Source: Prosthecobacter fusiformis (GTDB taxonomy: Bacteria > Verrucomicrobiota > Verrucomicrobiia > Verrucomicrobiales > Verrucomicrobiaceae). From it: a stretch of 64,000 nucleotides of DNA. The notes under the pieces were generated by a model. It made no database searches. It was given only the letters and a program-made list of their open reading frames with translations, and was not told the DNA's origin. The first letter of the stretch is position 1, and each line of letters begins with the position of its first letter. The stretch is from positions 1,464,391 through 1,528,390 of the forward strand of contig NZ_SOCA01000001.1 in the NCBI RefSeq assembly GCF_004364345.1, written 5' to 3'. Position numbers and translations under genes: made by a program. Shown piece after piece: positions 16,748-25,611 of this stretch.

Positions 16748-17803
16748 ATGCCCCTTACTGAAGATACCCTTTCCTGCCTCGGCGCTGAAGTGCCGCTGCC
16801 CAAGATCGACCGTGCGCTGAAGGAGCTGTGGTCGAGCGATGAGGCGAAGACGCGCGCTTCTTTGATCAACTTCGCGATCTATAGCGAGGACCCGGACAGC
16901 ATTGTTAAAAATAGCGAGCAGATGTCCCGCATCACGGATGACAATGCCTGCCGTGCATTGCTGATCACCTGCCTGCCGGAGGTAAAGCCGCAGCGGGCTC
17001 GGGCCTGGATCAATGCGCTGTGCCGTCCATACCAAGGGAAACAGGTGGTGTGCAGCGAGCAAATCTCCTTTGTGCTGGAAGGTGGGGACGCGGCTCAGGT
17101 GCAGAATGTGGTATTTGCCCATCTGGACTCGGACTTGCCGCTGATCGTGTGGTGGCAAGGGGACCTGACGAAGAACTTTGAGGAGCGCTTTTATAGCCGC
17201 ATCGACACCCTCATCATCGACAGCGGGCGCTGGACGGACCCCGTTTCTGAATTTGCAGGACTGGTGGCGGCGAAGGAAGTGGCGGACTTCGATGTCCGTG
17301 ACCTGAGCTGGACACGCAGCCATTTTCTGCGCACGGCGCTGGCCAATAGTTTCCAGGATGCGAAAGCACGGGAGCATCTGCCATTGGTGGAAAACATTGA
17401 GATCACCCATGCTCCAGGGCAGCGTTGTGCTGCGCTGCTGCTAGCGGGATGGATTTGCCAGCGACTGGGTGCCAGTCTGGATGAAAAAAAGGAGGGCCTG
17501 GTCTTTTCCAAGGCGGATGGCAGCACACTAACCATTAGCCTGACCGAAAAAAGCCAGGGGTGCGCATTGCAGTCCCTGCGGCTGACCGCGCCCTGCCTGG
17601 AGGTATCCATCACCCGGGAAGGGGCCTCCGCCTTTGTCCATACCCATGCTTCTTGTGAAGGGCACAGCCACGAGGAAATCCTGCCCGCCGATGTGGTGGG
17701 GGATGCCGAATTGATCTCCGAGCAATTGAGCCGGGCTGGCGGAAGCACTCATTATTCGCATGTATTGCCGCTGATCCAGCCTATGCTGGCCAGATTGTCC
17801 TAG
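16748..17803 (+). CDS. opcA: glucose-6-phosphate dehydrogenase assembly protein OpcA-like
   Basis: 351 aa from ATG 16748 (MPLTEDTLSCLG); an upstream in-frame ATG at 16709 is less likely. The sequence has the OpcA layout: an N-terminal region ending in RALLITCLP, a central PLIVWWQGDL stretch, RIDTLIIDSGRW, DLSWTRS and LLLAGWICQRLG. OpcA proteins in cyanobacteria and actinobacteria stimulate or assemble G6PDH. The position directly after zwf supports this. No catalytic role is expected. Confidence 0.85.
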   Translation: MPLTEDTLSCLGAEVPLPKIDRALKELWSSDEAKTRASLINFAIYSEDPDSIVKNSEQMSRITDDNACRALLITCLPEVKPQRARAWINALCRPYQGKQVVCSEQISFVLEGGDAAQVQNVVFAHLDSDLPLIVWWQGDLTKNFEERFYSRIDTLIIDSGRWTDPVSEFAGLVAAKEVADFDVRDLSWTRSHFLRTALANSFQDAKAREHLPLVENIEITHAPGQRCAALLLAGWICQRLGASLDEKKEGLVFSKADGSTLTISLTEKSQGCALQSLRLTAPCLEVSITREGASAFVHTHASCEGHSHEEILPADVVGDAELISEQLSRAGGSTHYSHVLPLIQPMLARLS

Positions 17804-17845
17804 TCACAAAGCGGGCTGGTTTTGCCCTTGCCACAACCGCCCGTG

Positions 17846-18856
17846 ATGGTTAAGCGTCCCCTGCACATCGCCATGTCTGTTTTATCGCGTCCTCTCACCT
17901 GCCTCGCGGCGCTGCTTTGCCTGGCAGCTCCGGCCTATTCACAGTCCTCCAGCAACGGCATCGCTGCCATTGTGAACGGAAACGTCGTCACCAAATCTGA
18001 AGTGCGGGATGCCGTCAATGCCCAGGAGCAAATGCTGCGCATGCAGTATCAAAGCGATCCCGCCGCTCTACAGCGTGAAGTCGCCAACCTGCGCGCCACT
18101 GCCATGGACAGCCTCATCGACCGGGAACTGGTGCTGGCAGAATTCAAACGCCTCGGTGCCTCCATCAAGAGCCAGTGGGTGGATGATGACATCAACGGCA
18201 TCATCCGGGAAAGCTTCAAAGGCAACCGTGAGGCCTTCGTCAAAGAACTGGCCTCCTCCGGCATGACACTGAAAAAATTCCGCGAGATGCGCGAAAAAAT
18301 GATGATCGTACAGGCGATGCGCGGCAAGCAGGCGGCCGAACAGCCGCCGGCCACACCCAAGGAAGTCGAGGACTACTACAAGAAGAATGTGGCTAAATGG
18401 CGGAGTGGCGACATGATCAAGATCAGCACGATCACCATTGCCAAGTTCAGCGGTGAGGCGACGGCCACTCCTGCCGGTCAGAAAAAAATAGCCCAGGAGA
18501 TCCGTTCCAAACTTCTCAAGGGTGCTGACTTTGCCACCACGGCCAAGACTTATTCCCAAGACAGCCATGCCGAAGACGGAGGAGCCTGGGACTGGATGGC
18601 ACGCGAGCAGATGAAACCTTCCATCGCCAACGTCGCCTTCAACCTGAAGACAGGCGGTTTGAGCGAAGTGATCGACGACGAGGCCGCTTACATCATCATT
18701 GCCTGTGACGCCATCAAGTATGGCAACTCCAAGCCAATGAATGAAGTTCGCGACGAAATCGAGCGCGCCGTCTCTGCTGAAAAATCCAAGGCCATCATCG
18801 ACAAATGGATGGAAGGCCTGCGGAAGAAGGCGGTGATCAAGAAGTTCGGCTGGTAA
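17846..18856 (+). CDS. SurA/PpiC-type peptidyl-prolyl isomerase
   Basis: 336 aa from ATG 17846; MVKRPLHIAMSVLSRPL leads into a hydrophobic signal peptide ending APAYSQ (an ATG at 17873 is equally possible). The SurA N-terminal chaperone region starts NGIAAIVNGNVVTKSEV and includes DSLIDRELVLAEF. A single parvulin domain lies at about residues 180-290 (GADFATTAKTYSQD, DGGAWDWM, GGLSEVI). This would be a periplasmic chaperone for outer-membrane proteins. The family usually has one or two parvulin domains; here there is one. It is convergent with the CehA-type gene, 19 bp away. Confidence 0.88.
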   Translation: MVKRPLHIAMSVLSRPLTCLAALLCLAAPAYSQSSSNGIAAIVNGNVVTKSEVRDAVNAQEQMLRMQYQSDPAALQREVANLRATAMDSLIDRELVLAEFKRLGASIKSQWVDDDINGIIRESFKGNREAFVKELASSGMTLKKFREMREKMMIVQAMRGKQAAEQPPATPKEVEDYYKKNVAKWRSGDMIKISTITIAKFSGEATATPAGQKKIAQEIRSKLLKGADFATTAKTYSQDSHAEDGGAWDWMAREQMKPSIANVAFNLKTGGLSEVIDDEAAYIIIACDAIKYGNSKPMNEVRDEIERAVSAEKSKAIIDKWMEGLRKKAVIKKFGW

Positions 18857-18875
18857 AAACAAACCGGCTTCCCGT

Positions 18876-21395
18876 TCACTTCTTTATTCCAAGCTGGGCC
18901 TTGGCCTCGTCCACCGTGATGCCCATCGTAGGCAGATCATAGCCCAGCTTATCACCGTTGGCAGTAAACCCTCCGCCGTCCACATCCACATAGATGGGGT
19001 TGTTATAGGCGCAGGGGCGCATGGTGCCGTAATTGCTGGTGCCATATCCTGTCTTCAAGTCCATGGCGTCATGCATGGCCACGACGATGAGGTGGGAGTC
19101 CTCTTTTAAAGGGACTGTGACGACTTGGTCGAATTTCACCACCCCATCCTGAAACATTTGCGGGTGAGTCTCACGAGTGAAGTTGAGCGTTGGTTCAGGA
19201 CGGCTGTTGACCAGGATTTGCACACGGTTGATGTCCTGCCAATCGGTGCATTGCACCCGGACTTTGAGTTTCACGCCATCGGTTGCGGAGACATCACTGC
19301 CAGCGATTTTTCCATCGGCTGTGCTCACCTCCAGGAACGGGCCTGTGGTCAGAATGATGTTACCCGCCTTGGCTTTCGGAGCCAGCTCCGCCCAGTCAAT
19401 TTTAGCGGGATCATCCGTACTGCTGGGCAGGTAGATGCGCCAACAGCCAACTCCATTACCATACACGGTATGAGCATCCGCCACCCCCACGGCCACCAGT
19501 CGATGTCCTTGGTTGAGAAGCTGCCGCCACATGAATTCACGCACTAGGCTCACCTTTGTGGCCAATGACTTGGGCGTGCGGGAAAACTTGAAGGGAGCAT
19601 CCATCAAGATGTCTGTGCTGCCGCCGTTCTGGGATTCCATCCCATCTATCATCGACCCGACACCGATGAAGCCGCCATCCCCAATGTCATCCCCATCCCG
19701 GTCCACAAACATGTTTGACAAGTTCGGGTGGTTGAACTGCACCCAGCGGTCCTCCCTTTCTCCCTGCCATCGGCGAAGGGTGAGAGCGGTGACGCGAGGA
19801 TCGTCATTCCAGACCGGAGCGCCACCATCTTGGACATAGGATTCTGGCTCAAAGGGAAAGGCATTGATGTGCTGGCGGCTGCCTGTCATTTCCACCCCTT
19901 TGACGGTCTTGATGAAAGGGCTGAGGCCCAGCGCCTGAATGGTGGGCTCCCAGTCGAAAAAGCGGTTATGCTCTGTGGTCGGGGCGAATTCGAGATGCTC
20001 AGCAGCGATGTTAATCACGCGGCCATCGGTGTCACAAACGTTGTCACCGCTGGGTGTGCTGTGATTGTGGAAGTCTGCACTGATCCAGCCTGTGGTATCC
20101 ACCAAGCGTTTCAGCGTGCCTTTAAAGACAAATTCCTTGTGAGGCTCCACCGTCACGTCCTTGGCCAAATGTCCGTATTCAGGACCACGGACCACCACCA
20201 CGCGATATTTACCCGCAGGCAGTCCCACGGTGAACTGGCCTTTCTCACTGTGATACTGGTCCACACAGCCATGCGCGCGCTCTTTAGGCCCTAGGTCCAG
20301 CTTTGGAGTGTCCTTATCCAAGGGCTCGAAGTGGGCCTTACAGGGAATGGAAAGACCTGATTCGTCCGTGATGTCAAAACGGATGCGGGAGGCCAGCCCC
20401 AGACCGAGTGCTGGCTGGACCTTTTCTCCAGCCTTCACATTCACCATCGCCTCGACATCCTGCCGCCCTAGCTCGGAAGCCCGGAAGGAATAACTGCCTG
20501 CTGGCAGTTTGCAGATGAACCGGCCTTCCTCATCGGGATAAGCTAGCACATCCGATTTACCCAGCTTGATGGCGACTGATCCTGTAGCCAGCGGTAGGTC
20601 GCCCTTTCCCGGTTCTTCACCTGAGACATTGGTTTCGACAATGCCCACCGGGATGCCTTTGGCCTCCAGCGCCTCGCCCAAGGCCTGGGCTGGCGAGGTG
20701 CCAACGGCAAAGAAGCGGACTTTGACCACCTCTTCGCCTGGACCCATTTCCAGGTCTTCGCTATTTTTGCCGGCACTTTTGCCATTATTCTTCAGAGTAG
20801 CCAGGGCATAGCCGCACTTGTGGGCGGGGTTCACCGCATCGGTCCAAAAGATGCCTTCCACGGTATCCCCCGTGGAGTTAAACCGGGTCAGATCGGACTT
20901 GGCCGCCACCTTTTGAGTCTTGTCGGTTTCATTGCGCCAGGTCGTGGTGATGAAGATGCCCTGCTTGCCATCCTTGATGCGGTATTCGTTCTTTTTGTAA
21001 ATGCCCCCGTTCATCGCGGCGGTGGTCACAGCTTCAACGGCGGCCTCCCCAGGCACCTTTTTGCCGATGATTCGCACATAAGAGACCGGGCCATGTCCGC
21101 CGGGGCAATAGGCGACGAGTTGGTCATTGTTCGCACCGCGCAGGGTCAGGTCATAAAGCGAGCCTGGGGAGATGCCATCGGCTCCGTAGAAGGTGCTCAT
21201 GTTTGCACGGCGGTTGGGAGCATTGCAGGAAATGACTGCTTCCACTTTATCATTGCGCAGCACAAAGTCCCCCCGGATGCCATCGGCCTCCTTACCACCA
21301 GGCAATTCCTTTTCACGTCCAAGGCTGGCTTCGAAGGCCTCCGCAGCCCAGAGCGAAGGTGTGAGCGTCAGTAAAAGGAGAGCGAGTTTGTTCAT
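18876..21395 (-). CDS. secreted CehA/McbA-family PHP-domain metallohydrolase
   Basis: 839 aa. Signal peptide MNKLALLLLTLTPSLWAAEA. The N-terminal 430 residues are beta-rich, with carboxypeptidase-regulatory-like repeats (GRFICKLPAGSYSF, QFTVGLPAGKYRVVVV). The PHP-type catalytic domain begins at WISADFHNHSTPSGDN (about residue 445), with later metal-ligand candidates TTEHNRFFDW, FNHPNL and VADAHTVYGN. Proteins named CehA hydrolyse esters or carbamates, but this architecture is widespread in planctomycetes and verrucomicrobia with unknown substrates. It has its own transcription unit with a short leader. Confidence 0.85.
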   Translation of the reverse strand: MNKLALLLLTLTPSLWAAEAFEASLGREKELPGGKEADGIRGDFVLRNDKVEAVISCNAPNRRANMSTFYGADGISPGSLYDLTLRGANNDQLVAYCPGGHGPVSYVRIIGKKVPGEAAVEAVTTAAMNGGIYKKNEYRIKDGKQGIFITTTWRNETDKTQKVAAKSDLTRFNSTGDTVEGIFWTDAVNPAHKCGYALATLKNNGKSAGKNSEDLEMGPGEEVVKVRFFAVGTSPAQALGEALEAKGIPVGIVETNVSGEEPGKGDLPLATGSVAIKLGKSDVLAYPDEEGRFICKLPAGSYSFRASELGRQDVEAMVNVKAGEKVQPALGLGLASRIRFDITDESGLSIPCKAHFEPLDKDTPKLDLGPKERAHGCVDQYHSEKGQFTVGLPAGKYRVVVVRGPEYGHLAKDVTVEPHKEFVFKGTLKRLVDTTGWISADFHNHSTPSGDNVCDTDGRVINIAAEHLEFAPTTEHNRFFDWEPTIQALGLSPFIKTVKGVEMTGSRQHINAFPFEPESYVQDGGAPVWNDDPRVTALTLRRWQGEREDRWVQFNHPNLSNMFVDRDGDDIGDGGFIGVGSMIDGMESQNGGSTDILMDAPFKFSRTPKSLATKVSLVREFMWRQLLNQGHRLVAVGVADAHTVYGNGVGCWRIYLPSSTDDPAKIDWAELAPKAKAGNIILTTGPFLEVSTADGKIAGSDVSATDGVKLKVRVQCTDWQDINRVQILVNSRPEPTLNFTRETHPQMFQDGVVKFDQVVTVPLKEDSHLIVVAMHDAMDLKTGYGTSNYGTMRPCAYNNPIYVDVDGGGFTANGDKLGYDLPTMGITVDEAKAQLGIKK

Positions 21396-21516
21396 GGCGA
21401 GAAACAGTGGTTGGTACCAACCCTCTACGGGTAACTATCCCAGCCTTTTCCAGATCGTGAGTTGAACCCAGCACAAAAGCTGATGGCTTGACGAAAATTT
21501 TGTCAGGGAAGAAAAC

Positions 21517-22152
21517 TTGGCGCATTCTACACCCAGCATGGATTGCCGCCGCTCCCGCACAAATGACCCGGATCAATGGATCGCCACCTGCCCGGAGGGG
21601 TCCAAGGCCGTCTGTGAAGAGCTGCGAGATTTGATCTTCCGATGGGAGCCGGATCTGAAGGAGTCGGTTAATTCTAACATGCTTTGCTTCAGCCAGAAAA
21701 AGCGTGTCTGCGGGATCAGCGGATTCAAAAACCACGCACAACTCACCTTTTACCGGGGCAGTGAACTGCCGGATCCAGCGCGCCTTTTCAACCATGGCCA
21801 AGAGAATGCCTCCATCCACAGCATCGACCTGCCCGATGGATTGGAAGGCCTGAATTTGCGTGCACTCCGCAGCCTGCTGCATGCGGCGGTAAAGGTGGAT
21901 ACAGAGCCCACGCAGCCCAAACCCCCAGCCGCACCCCGCGAGGAATGGCCCATGCCGGAGGTGCTGGCCGCGGCACTGAAAAAGAACAAAGCAGCAGCCG
22001 CATTTTATGAACAGCTGAAGCCTACTTATCAGCGCGAATATAAAGTCTGGGTGGGCATGGCCAAGCAGCCGGATACTATCGCCCGCCGCCTGGAAGAAAC
22101 AGTACGCGCATTGGCCGCCGGGAAGAAATGGGCTCAGCGGAAAGAAGGCTGA
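21517..22152 (+). CDS. DUF1801 + YdeI/OmdA-like protein
   Basis: 211 aa; the true start may be ATG 21538 (MDCRRSRTND). The first 110 residues match the DUF1801 fold (CEELRDLIFRWEPDLKES, MLCFSQKKRVCGISGFKNH, LTFYRG). The C-terminal 60 residues match the YdeI/OmdA helical domain (AALKKNKAAAAFYEQLKP, ARRLEETVRALAAGKK). YdeI-like proteins have been linked with bacteriocin or polymyxin resistance, but the molecular function is unknown. Soluble, single gene. Confidence 0.75.
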   Translation: MAHSTPSMDCRRSRTNDPDQWIATCPEGSKAVCEELRDLIFRWEPDLKESVNSNMLCFSQKKRVCGISGFKNHAQLTFYRGSELPDPARLFNHGQENASIHSIDLPDGLEGLNLRALRSLLHAAVKVDTEPTQPKPPAAPREEWPMPEVLAAALKKNKAAAAFYEQLKPTYQREYKVWVGMAKQPDTIARRLEETVRALAAGKKWAQRKEG

Positions 22153-22220
22153 TGCCCAGGCCGGGCGGGGTTTCCAAAAGCTTTGTACTGGCGTGACCCA
22201 TACCCGGCGTATGATGGGGC

Positions 22221-23462
22221 ATGCGGACCGCCTCCTTCCCTTTTTTCATCTGCGCATTCAGCCTTTCGTCTTTGTTTGCCGCTGACTGGCCCCAGTTCCT
22301 GGGCCCACAGCGCAATGGCATCGCAGATGCGTCCGAGCCTGCTTTGAAAGAGACGTTCAAGGCGGAGCCGGACCAGCTTTGGGAAAAGTCGGTCGGGGCC
22401 GGCTTTGCAGGGCCGGTGGTCACCGGCGGCAAGGTCATCCTATTCCACCGGGAAGGCAGTGACATGACCACCGAGGCAGTGGAGGCAAAGACGGGGAAGG
22501 TCCTGTGGCGCAGCACCTATGTGACCGATTACGTGGACAGTTTCGGGTTCGACAACGGACCCCGCTCGGTCCCAGCTGTGGCAAATGGCCGTGTCTTTAC
22601 CCATGGACCCGAAGGACGCGTGACAGCTCTGGACCTCAAGACTGGAAAGGAAATTTGGGCCTATGATACAGCCTCGGCTGTGAATTCCCAGCCGGGGTTC
22701 TTTGGCCGTGCACCGTCTCCTTTGGTCGTGGGGGACAAGGTGATCATTGTGGCAGGCGGCAGCCTGGATGACAAACCGGCGGGTATGATCGCCCTGGACA
22801 CGGCGACGGGTAAACTGGTGTGGAATAGCACGGGTGATGAAGCTGGGTATGCATCGCCGGTGGTCGTGGATGATACGGTGCTGTCCTGGATGCGTAACCG
22901 CCTGTGGTCGGTCAATCCAGAGACAGGCTTTGTGCTGGATTCCATCCCTCTACGCGCTGACATGGAGGCCTCTGTGAATGCGGCCACGCCTGTTCCCTGT
23001 GGGGAAGGACGCTGGTTTGTCACCGCAGGTTATGGGGTGGGGGCGAATCTTTTGAAGATCACCCCGCTGAAGCAGCCTGCCTTTGAAACCGTGTGGCAAA
23101 AGCAAAAGGTCATGGACTGTCATTACAGCACTCCGGTTTATAAAGACGGGCATCTCTATGGTTTCGACGGCCGCCAGGAAACAGGCCAGAAGCTGCGCTG
23201 CATCGAAGTGGCCACAGGCAAGGTATGCTGGGACTCACCGGGGGTTCCGGGTGGCACGCTGCTTTTGGCAGGAGACAAGTTGCTCGTGGTGACCGAGCAG
23301 GGGGAACTGTGGATCGTGAAGGCGGCACCGGATAAGTTTGACCAGCTGGCGACGATGCAGATCCTGCGCTCCAGCCATCGCAGCCATGCAGCCTTTGCCA
23401 ATGGCATCCTGTATGCGCGAGATACGGAAAAGGTGGTGGCCATCCGGCTGTCTGGGGAGTGA
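22221..23462 (+). CDS. secreted PQQ-like beta-propeller protein
   Basis: 413 aa with signal peptide (MRTASFPFFICAFSLSSLFA) followed by DWPQFLGPQRNG, the hallmark start of this verrucomicrobial/planctomycete family. At least five propeller blades follow, with G-x-V/I-W motifs (TGKVLWRS, TGKEIWAYD, TGKLVWNS, TGKVCWDS). No catalytic residues of PQQ dehydrogenases were recognised, so it is probably a binding or scaffold propeller, like BamB. Its stop overlaps an upstream possible start of rsmE, so the two may be co-transcribed. Confidence 0.85.
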   Translation: MRTASFPFFICAFSLSSLFAADWPQFLGPQRNGIADASEPALKETFKAEPDQLWEKSVGAGFAGPVVTGGKVILFHREGSDMTTEAVEAKTGKVLWRSTYVTDYVDSFGFDNGPRSVPAVANGRVFTHGPEGRVTALDLKTGKEIWAYDTASAVNSQPGFFGRAPSPLVVGDKVIIVAGGSLDDKPAGMIALDTATGKLVWNSTGDEAGYASPVVVDDTVLSWMRNRLWSVNPETGFVLDSIPLRADMEASVNAATPVPCGEGRWFVTAGYGVGANLLKITPLKQPAFETVWQKQKVMDCHYSTPVYKDGHLYGFDGRQETGQKLRCIEVATGKVCWDSPGVPGGTLLLAGDKLLVVTEQGELWIVKAAPDKFDQLATMQILRSSHRSHAAFANGILYARDTEKVVAIRLSGE

Positions 23463-23512
23463 TGGCGTGCAACAGCATTTGCCCGGATCTTATCCCCGCT
23501 CACAGTGGCTCC

Positions 23513-24244
23513 ATGTCCCTCAGCCGCTTTTATCTCCCTGCTCCCGAATGGCACCCGGATACGCTGACACTGGGCGGCGATGAAGCCGCGCATTGCTCGC
23601 GTGTGCTACGGCGTCAGGCAGGGGATAGGGTGGAGGTCTTCGATGGAGAAGGCCGCGTGGCCCAGGCAGAAATCACGGCGGTGAGCAAAAGCAGCGTGAG
23701 TCTGCGCATCACCGAGCAAAAGATTCACGCGGCCCTTCCGCATCGCATTCACTTACTACCGACGATGATCAAGGCAGAGCCCTTTGAATGGTTGTTGGAA
23801 AAGGCAGTGGAGCTGGGGGCGGTAAGCATCCGGCCCATCATCACTGAGCGAACGGTGGTGCATCTCACAGGCGAGCATCTGGAAAAAAAGATGATCAAAT
23901 GGCAGCGGCATATGATCGAATCCGCCAAGCAGTGCCACACGCCTTTTGTCACCCGATTGGAAAAGCCGCGTCCCTTTGGGCAGGTGATCGCGGATCTGCC
24001 TGCGGAATCCCTGAAATTACTGCCCGCGCTCAGCGAGCACAGCCGGACTTTGCACGGCATCACCACCGGGCACCGCGAGGCATTCATCGCTATCGGCCCT
24101 GAAGGAGATTTTACCCCGGCTGAGGAAAGCCTGGCCCAACAAAAGGGCTTCATCCCCGTGACCCTGGGGCCTTTGATCTTGAGGGCTGAAACGGCGGTCA
24201 TTGCGTCCCTGGCAGTGCTCGGACATGATTTTGGGAAAACTTAA
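23513..24244 (+). CDS. rsmE: 16S rRNA (uracil1498-N3)-methyltransferase
   Basis: 243 aa from ATG 23513 (MSLSRFYLPAPEW). RsmE features: an N-terminal PUA-like part with HCSRVLRRQAGD, and a SPOUT/trefoil-knot C-terminus with AIGPEGDFTPAE and LGPLILRAETAV, which form the SAM-binding knot. It methylates U1498 of 16S rRNA. folC follows 53 bp downstream on the same strand. Confidence 0.95.
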   Translation: MSLSRFYLPAPEWHPDTLTLGGDEAAHCSRVLRRQAGDRVEVFDGEGRVAQAEITAVSKSSVSLRITEQKIHAALPHRIHLLPTMIKAEPFEWLLEKAVELGAVSIRPIITERTVVHLTGEHLEKKMIKWQRHMIESAKQCHTPFVTRLEKPRPFGQVIADLPAESLKLLPALSEHSRTLHGITTGHREAFIAIGPEGDFTPAEESLAQQKGFIPVTLGPLILRAETAVIASLAVLGHDFGKT

Positions 24245-24297
24245 AAACCTGCTGCCAAAAAGGCAAAAGGGAGGTTTGTTGCGCCACTTCAAACCTC

Positions 24298-25527
24298 ATG
24301 GCATCTCCCGCACTCGACTGGCTTTACAGCACGCAACTTTACGGCATCAAACTCGGTCTCGATAATGTCCATAAGCTGCTGGAGGCCATGTCGCTACCCC
24401 AGGAAGGAATGAAGTTCATCCATGTGGCCGGGACCAATGGCAAGGGCAGCACCTGTGCCTTCATGCATGCGATTTTGAAGGAGTCCGGCATCCAAGCGGG
24501 TTTGTTTACCTCCCCTCATCTGGTCCGCTTCAATGAACGCATCCGCGATACGGAACGGGAGATCAGTGATGAGGAACTGGAGGCGGGATTGGAAAAAATC
24601 CGCACCCTGGTGGCTGATTGGGATCCGCATCCGACGTTTTTTGAAATCGCCCTGGCCGTGGCCCTGGACTGGTTTCGCCTGCGCGGACTCGGCTGGGTGG
24701 TGCTGGAAACGGGGCTGGGCGGGCGCCTGGATGCGACGAATGCAATTATCCCTGAAGTCAGCGTACTGACCCGTATCGGTATGGATCACCGTGAGCAATT
24801 AGGAGATACACTGGCGAAAATCGCTGGCGAAAAGGCGGGAATTATCAAACGCGGAGTGCCCGTGGTATCCTCCGCCCAGGACGAAGCCGCCCTGCGGGTG
24901 ATCGAACGCACGGCCAAGTCTTTGAAAGCACCTTTTACCCTGGTGGATGGGCCGCTGACAAATGTGAAGCTGGGCCTGATGGGACCGCACCAGGCGTGGA
25001 ATGCAGCGGTGGCATTGGAGGCACTGCGTGAAGCAGGCATCCGCGTACCGGCCGTGGTGCTGGAAGCTGCCCTGCAAAACGTGCATTGGGCAGGCCGCTT
25101 TCACTCCCTGGAAAAGGGGCAAGTCGTGGTGGATGGAGCCCACAACGGGGATGCAGCGCTGGCGCTGGCCTGGACGTGGAAAACCGAATACCCAGGGCAG
25201 AAAGCCACGATCATTTTTGGTGGGTCCTCAGGCAAGGATTTAGTGGATGTGATGTGGCCCCTGGCAGAAATCGCCGAGCGCTGGGTTCTCACCCCTTTTC
25301 AATCTCCTCGATCTGTGCCCGTCAGCGATCTATCCGAAGCATTGGCGGAAGCTATGACGGATACAGATGGCGACGTGGAATCCATGGAGGCCAGAAGTCT
25401 GGATGATGCCTATGAAGTGGCGCGGCAATTCCCAGAACGCATACTGATCACAGGTTCGCTGTTTCTGGTGGGCGAGTTTCTAAGCAATGTCAGCGCCACC
25501 GGGACCTATCAACCCAGCGCTCAATAA
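24298..25527 (+). CDS. folC: folylpolyglutamate synthase / dihydrofolate synthase
   Basis: 409 aa, Mur-ligase family. ATP-binding loop VAGTNGKGSTCAFM near residue 45, folate-loop region SPHLVRFNERIR, VLETGLGGRLDATN, GMDHREQLGDT, GEKAGIIKRGVP, and DGAHNGDA in the C-terminal domain. It adds glutamate to dihydropteroate and/or folates. Slightly shorter than E. coli FolC but complete. It ends before a strong bidirectional terminator. Confidence 0.95.
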   Translation: MASPALDWLYSTQLYGIKLGLDNVHKLLEAMSLPQEGMKFIHVAGTNGKGSTCAFMHAILKESGIQAGLFTSPHLVRFNERIRDTEREISDEELEAGLEKIRTLVADWDPHPTFFEIALAVALDWFRLRGLGWVVLETGLGGRLDATNAIIPEVSVLTRIGMDHREQLGDTLAKIAGEKAGIIKRGVPVVSSAQDEAALRVIERTAKSLKAPFTLVDGPLTNVKLGLMGPHQAWNAAVALEALREAGIRVPAVVLEAALQNVHWAGRFHSLEKGQVVVDGAHNGDAALALAWTWKTEYPGQKATIIFGGSSGKDLVDVMWPLAEIAERWVLTPFQSPRSVPVSDLSEALAEAMTDTDGDVESMEARSLDDAYEVARQFPERILITGSLFLVGEFLSNVSATGTYQPSAQ

Positions 25528-25544
25528 AGGAGGATTAAAAAAAC

Positions 25545-25583
25545 GCCTCTTAGCAGCCAAGCGTTACCTTGCTGCTAAGAGGC
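25545..25583. terminator. bidirectional intrinsic terminator folC/katE
   Basis: A perfect 13-bp stem (gcctcttagcagc / gctgctaagaggc) with a 13-nt loop lies between the convergent folC and catalase genes. An A-run precedes it (25537-25543), giving a U-run for minus-strand transcripts. Confidence 0.85.
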
Positions 25584-25611
25584 AGAATTATTCTCTCAAT
25601 CGCTACCCAGC

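Noticed and set aside
18068..18862. 264-codon frame antisense to the SurA-like gene
   Set aside because: High-GC shadow frame without motifs; the + strand shows a signal peptide and parvulin domain.
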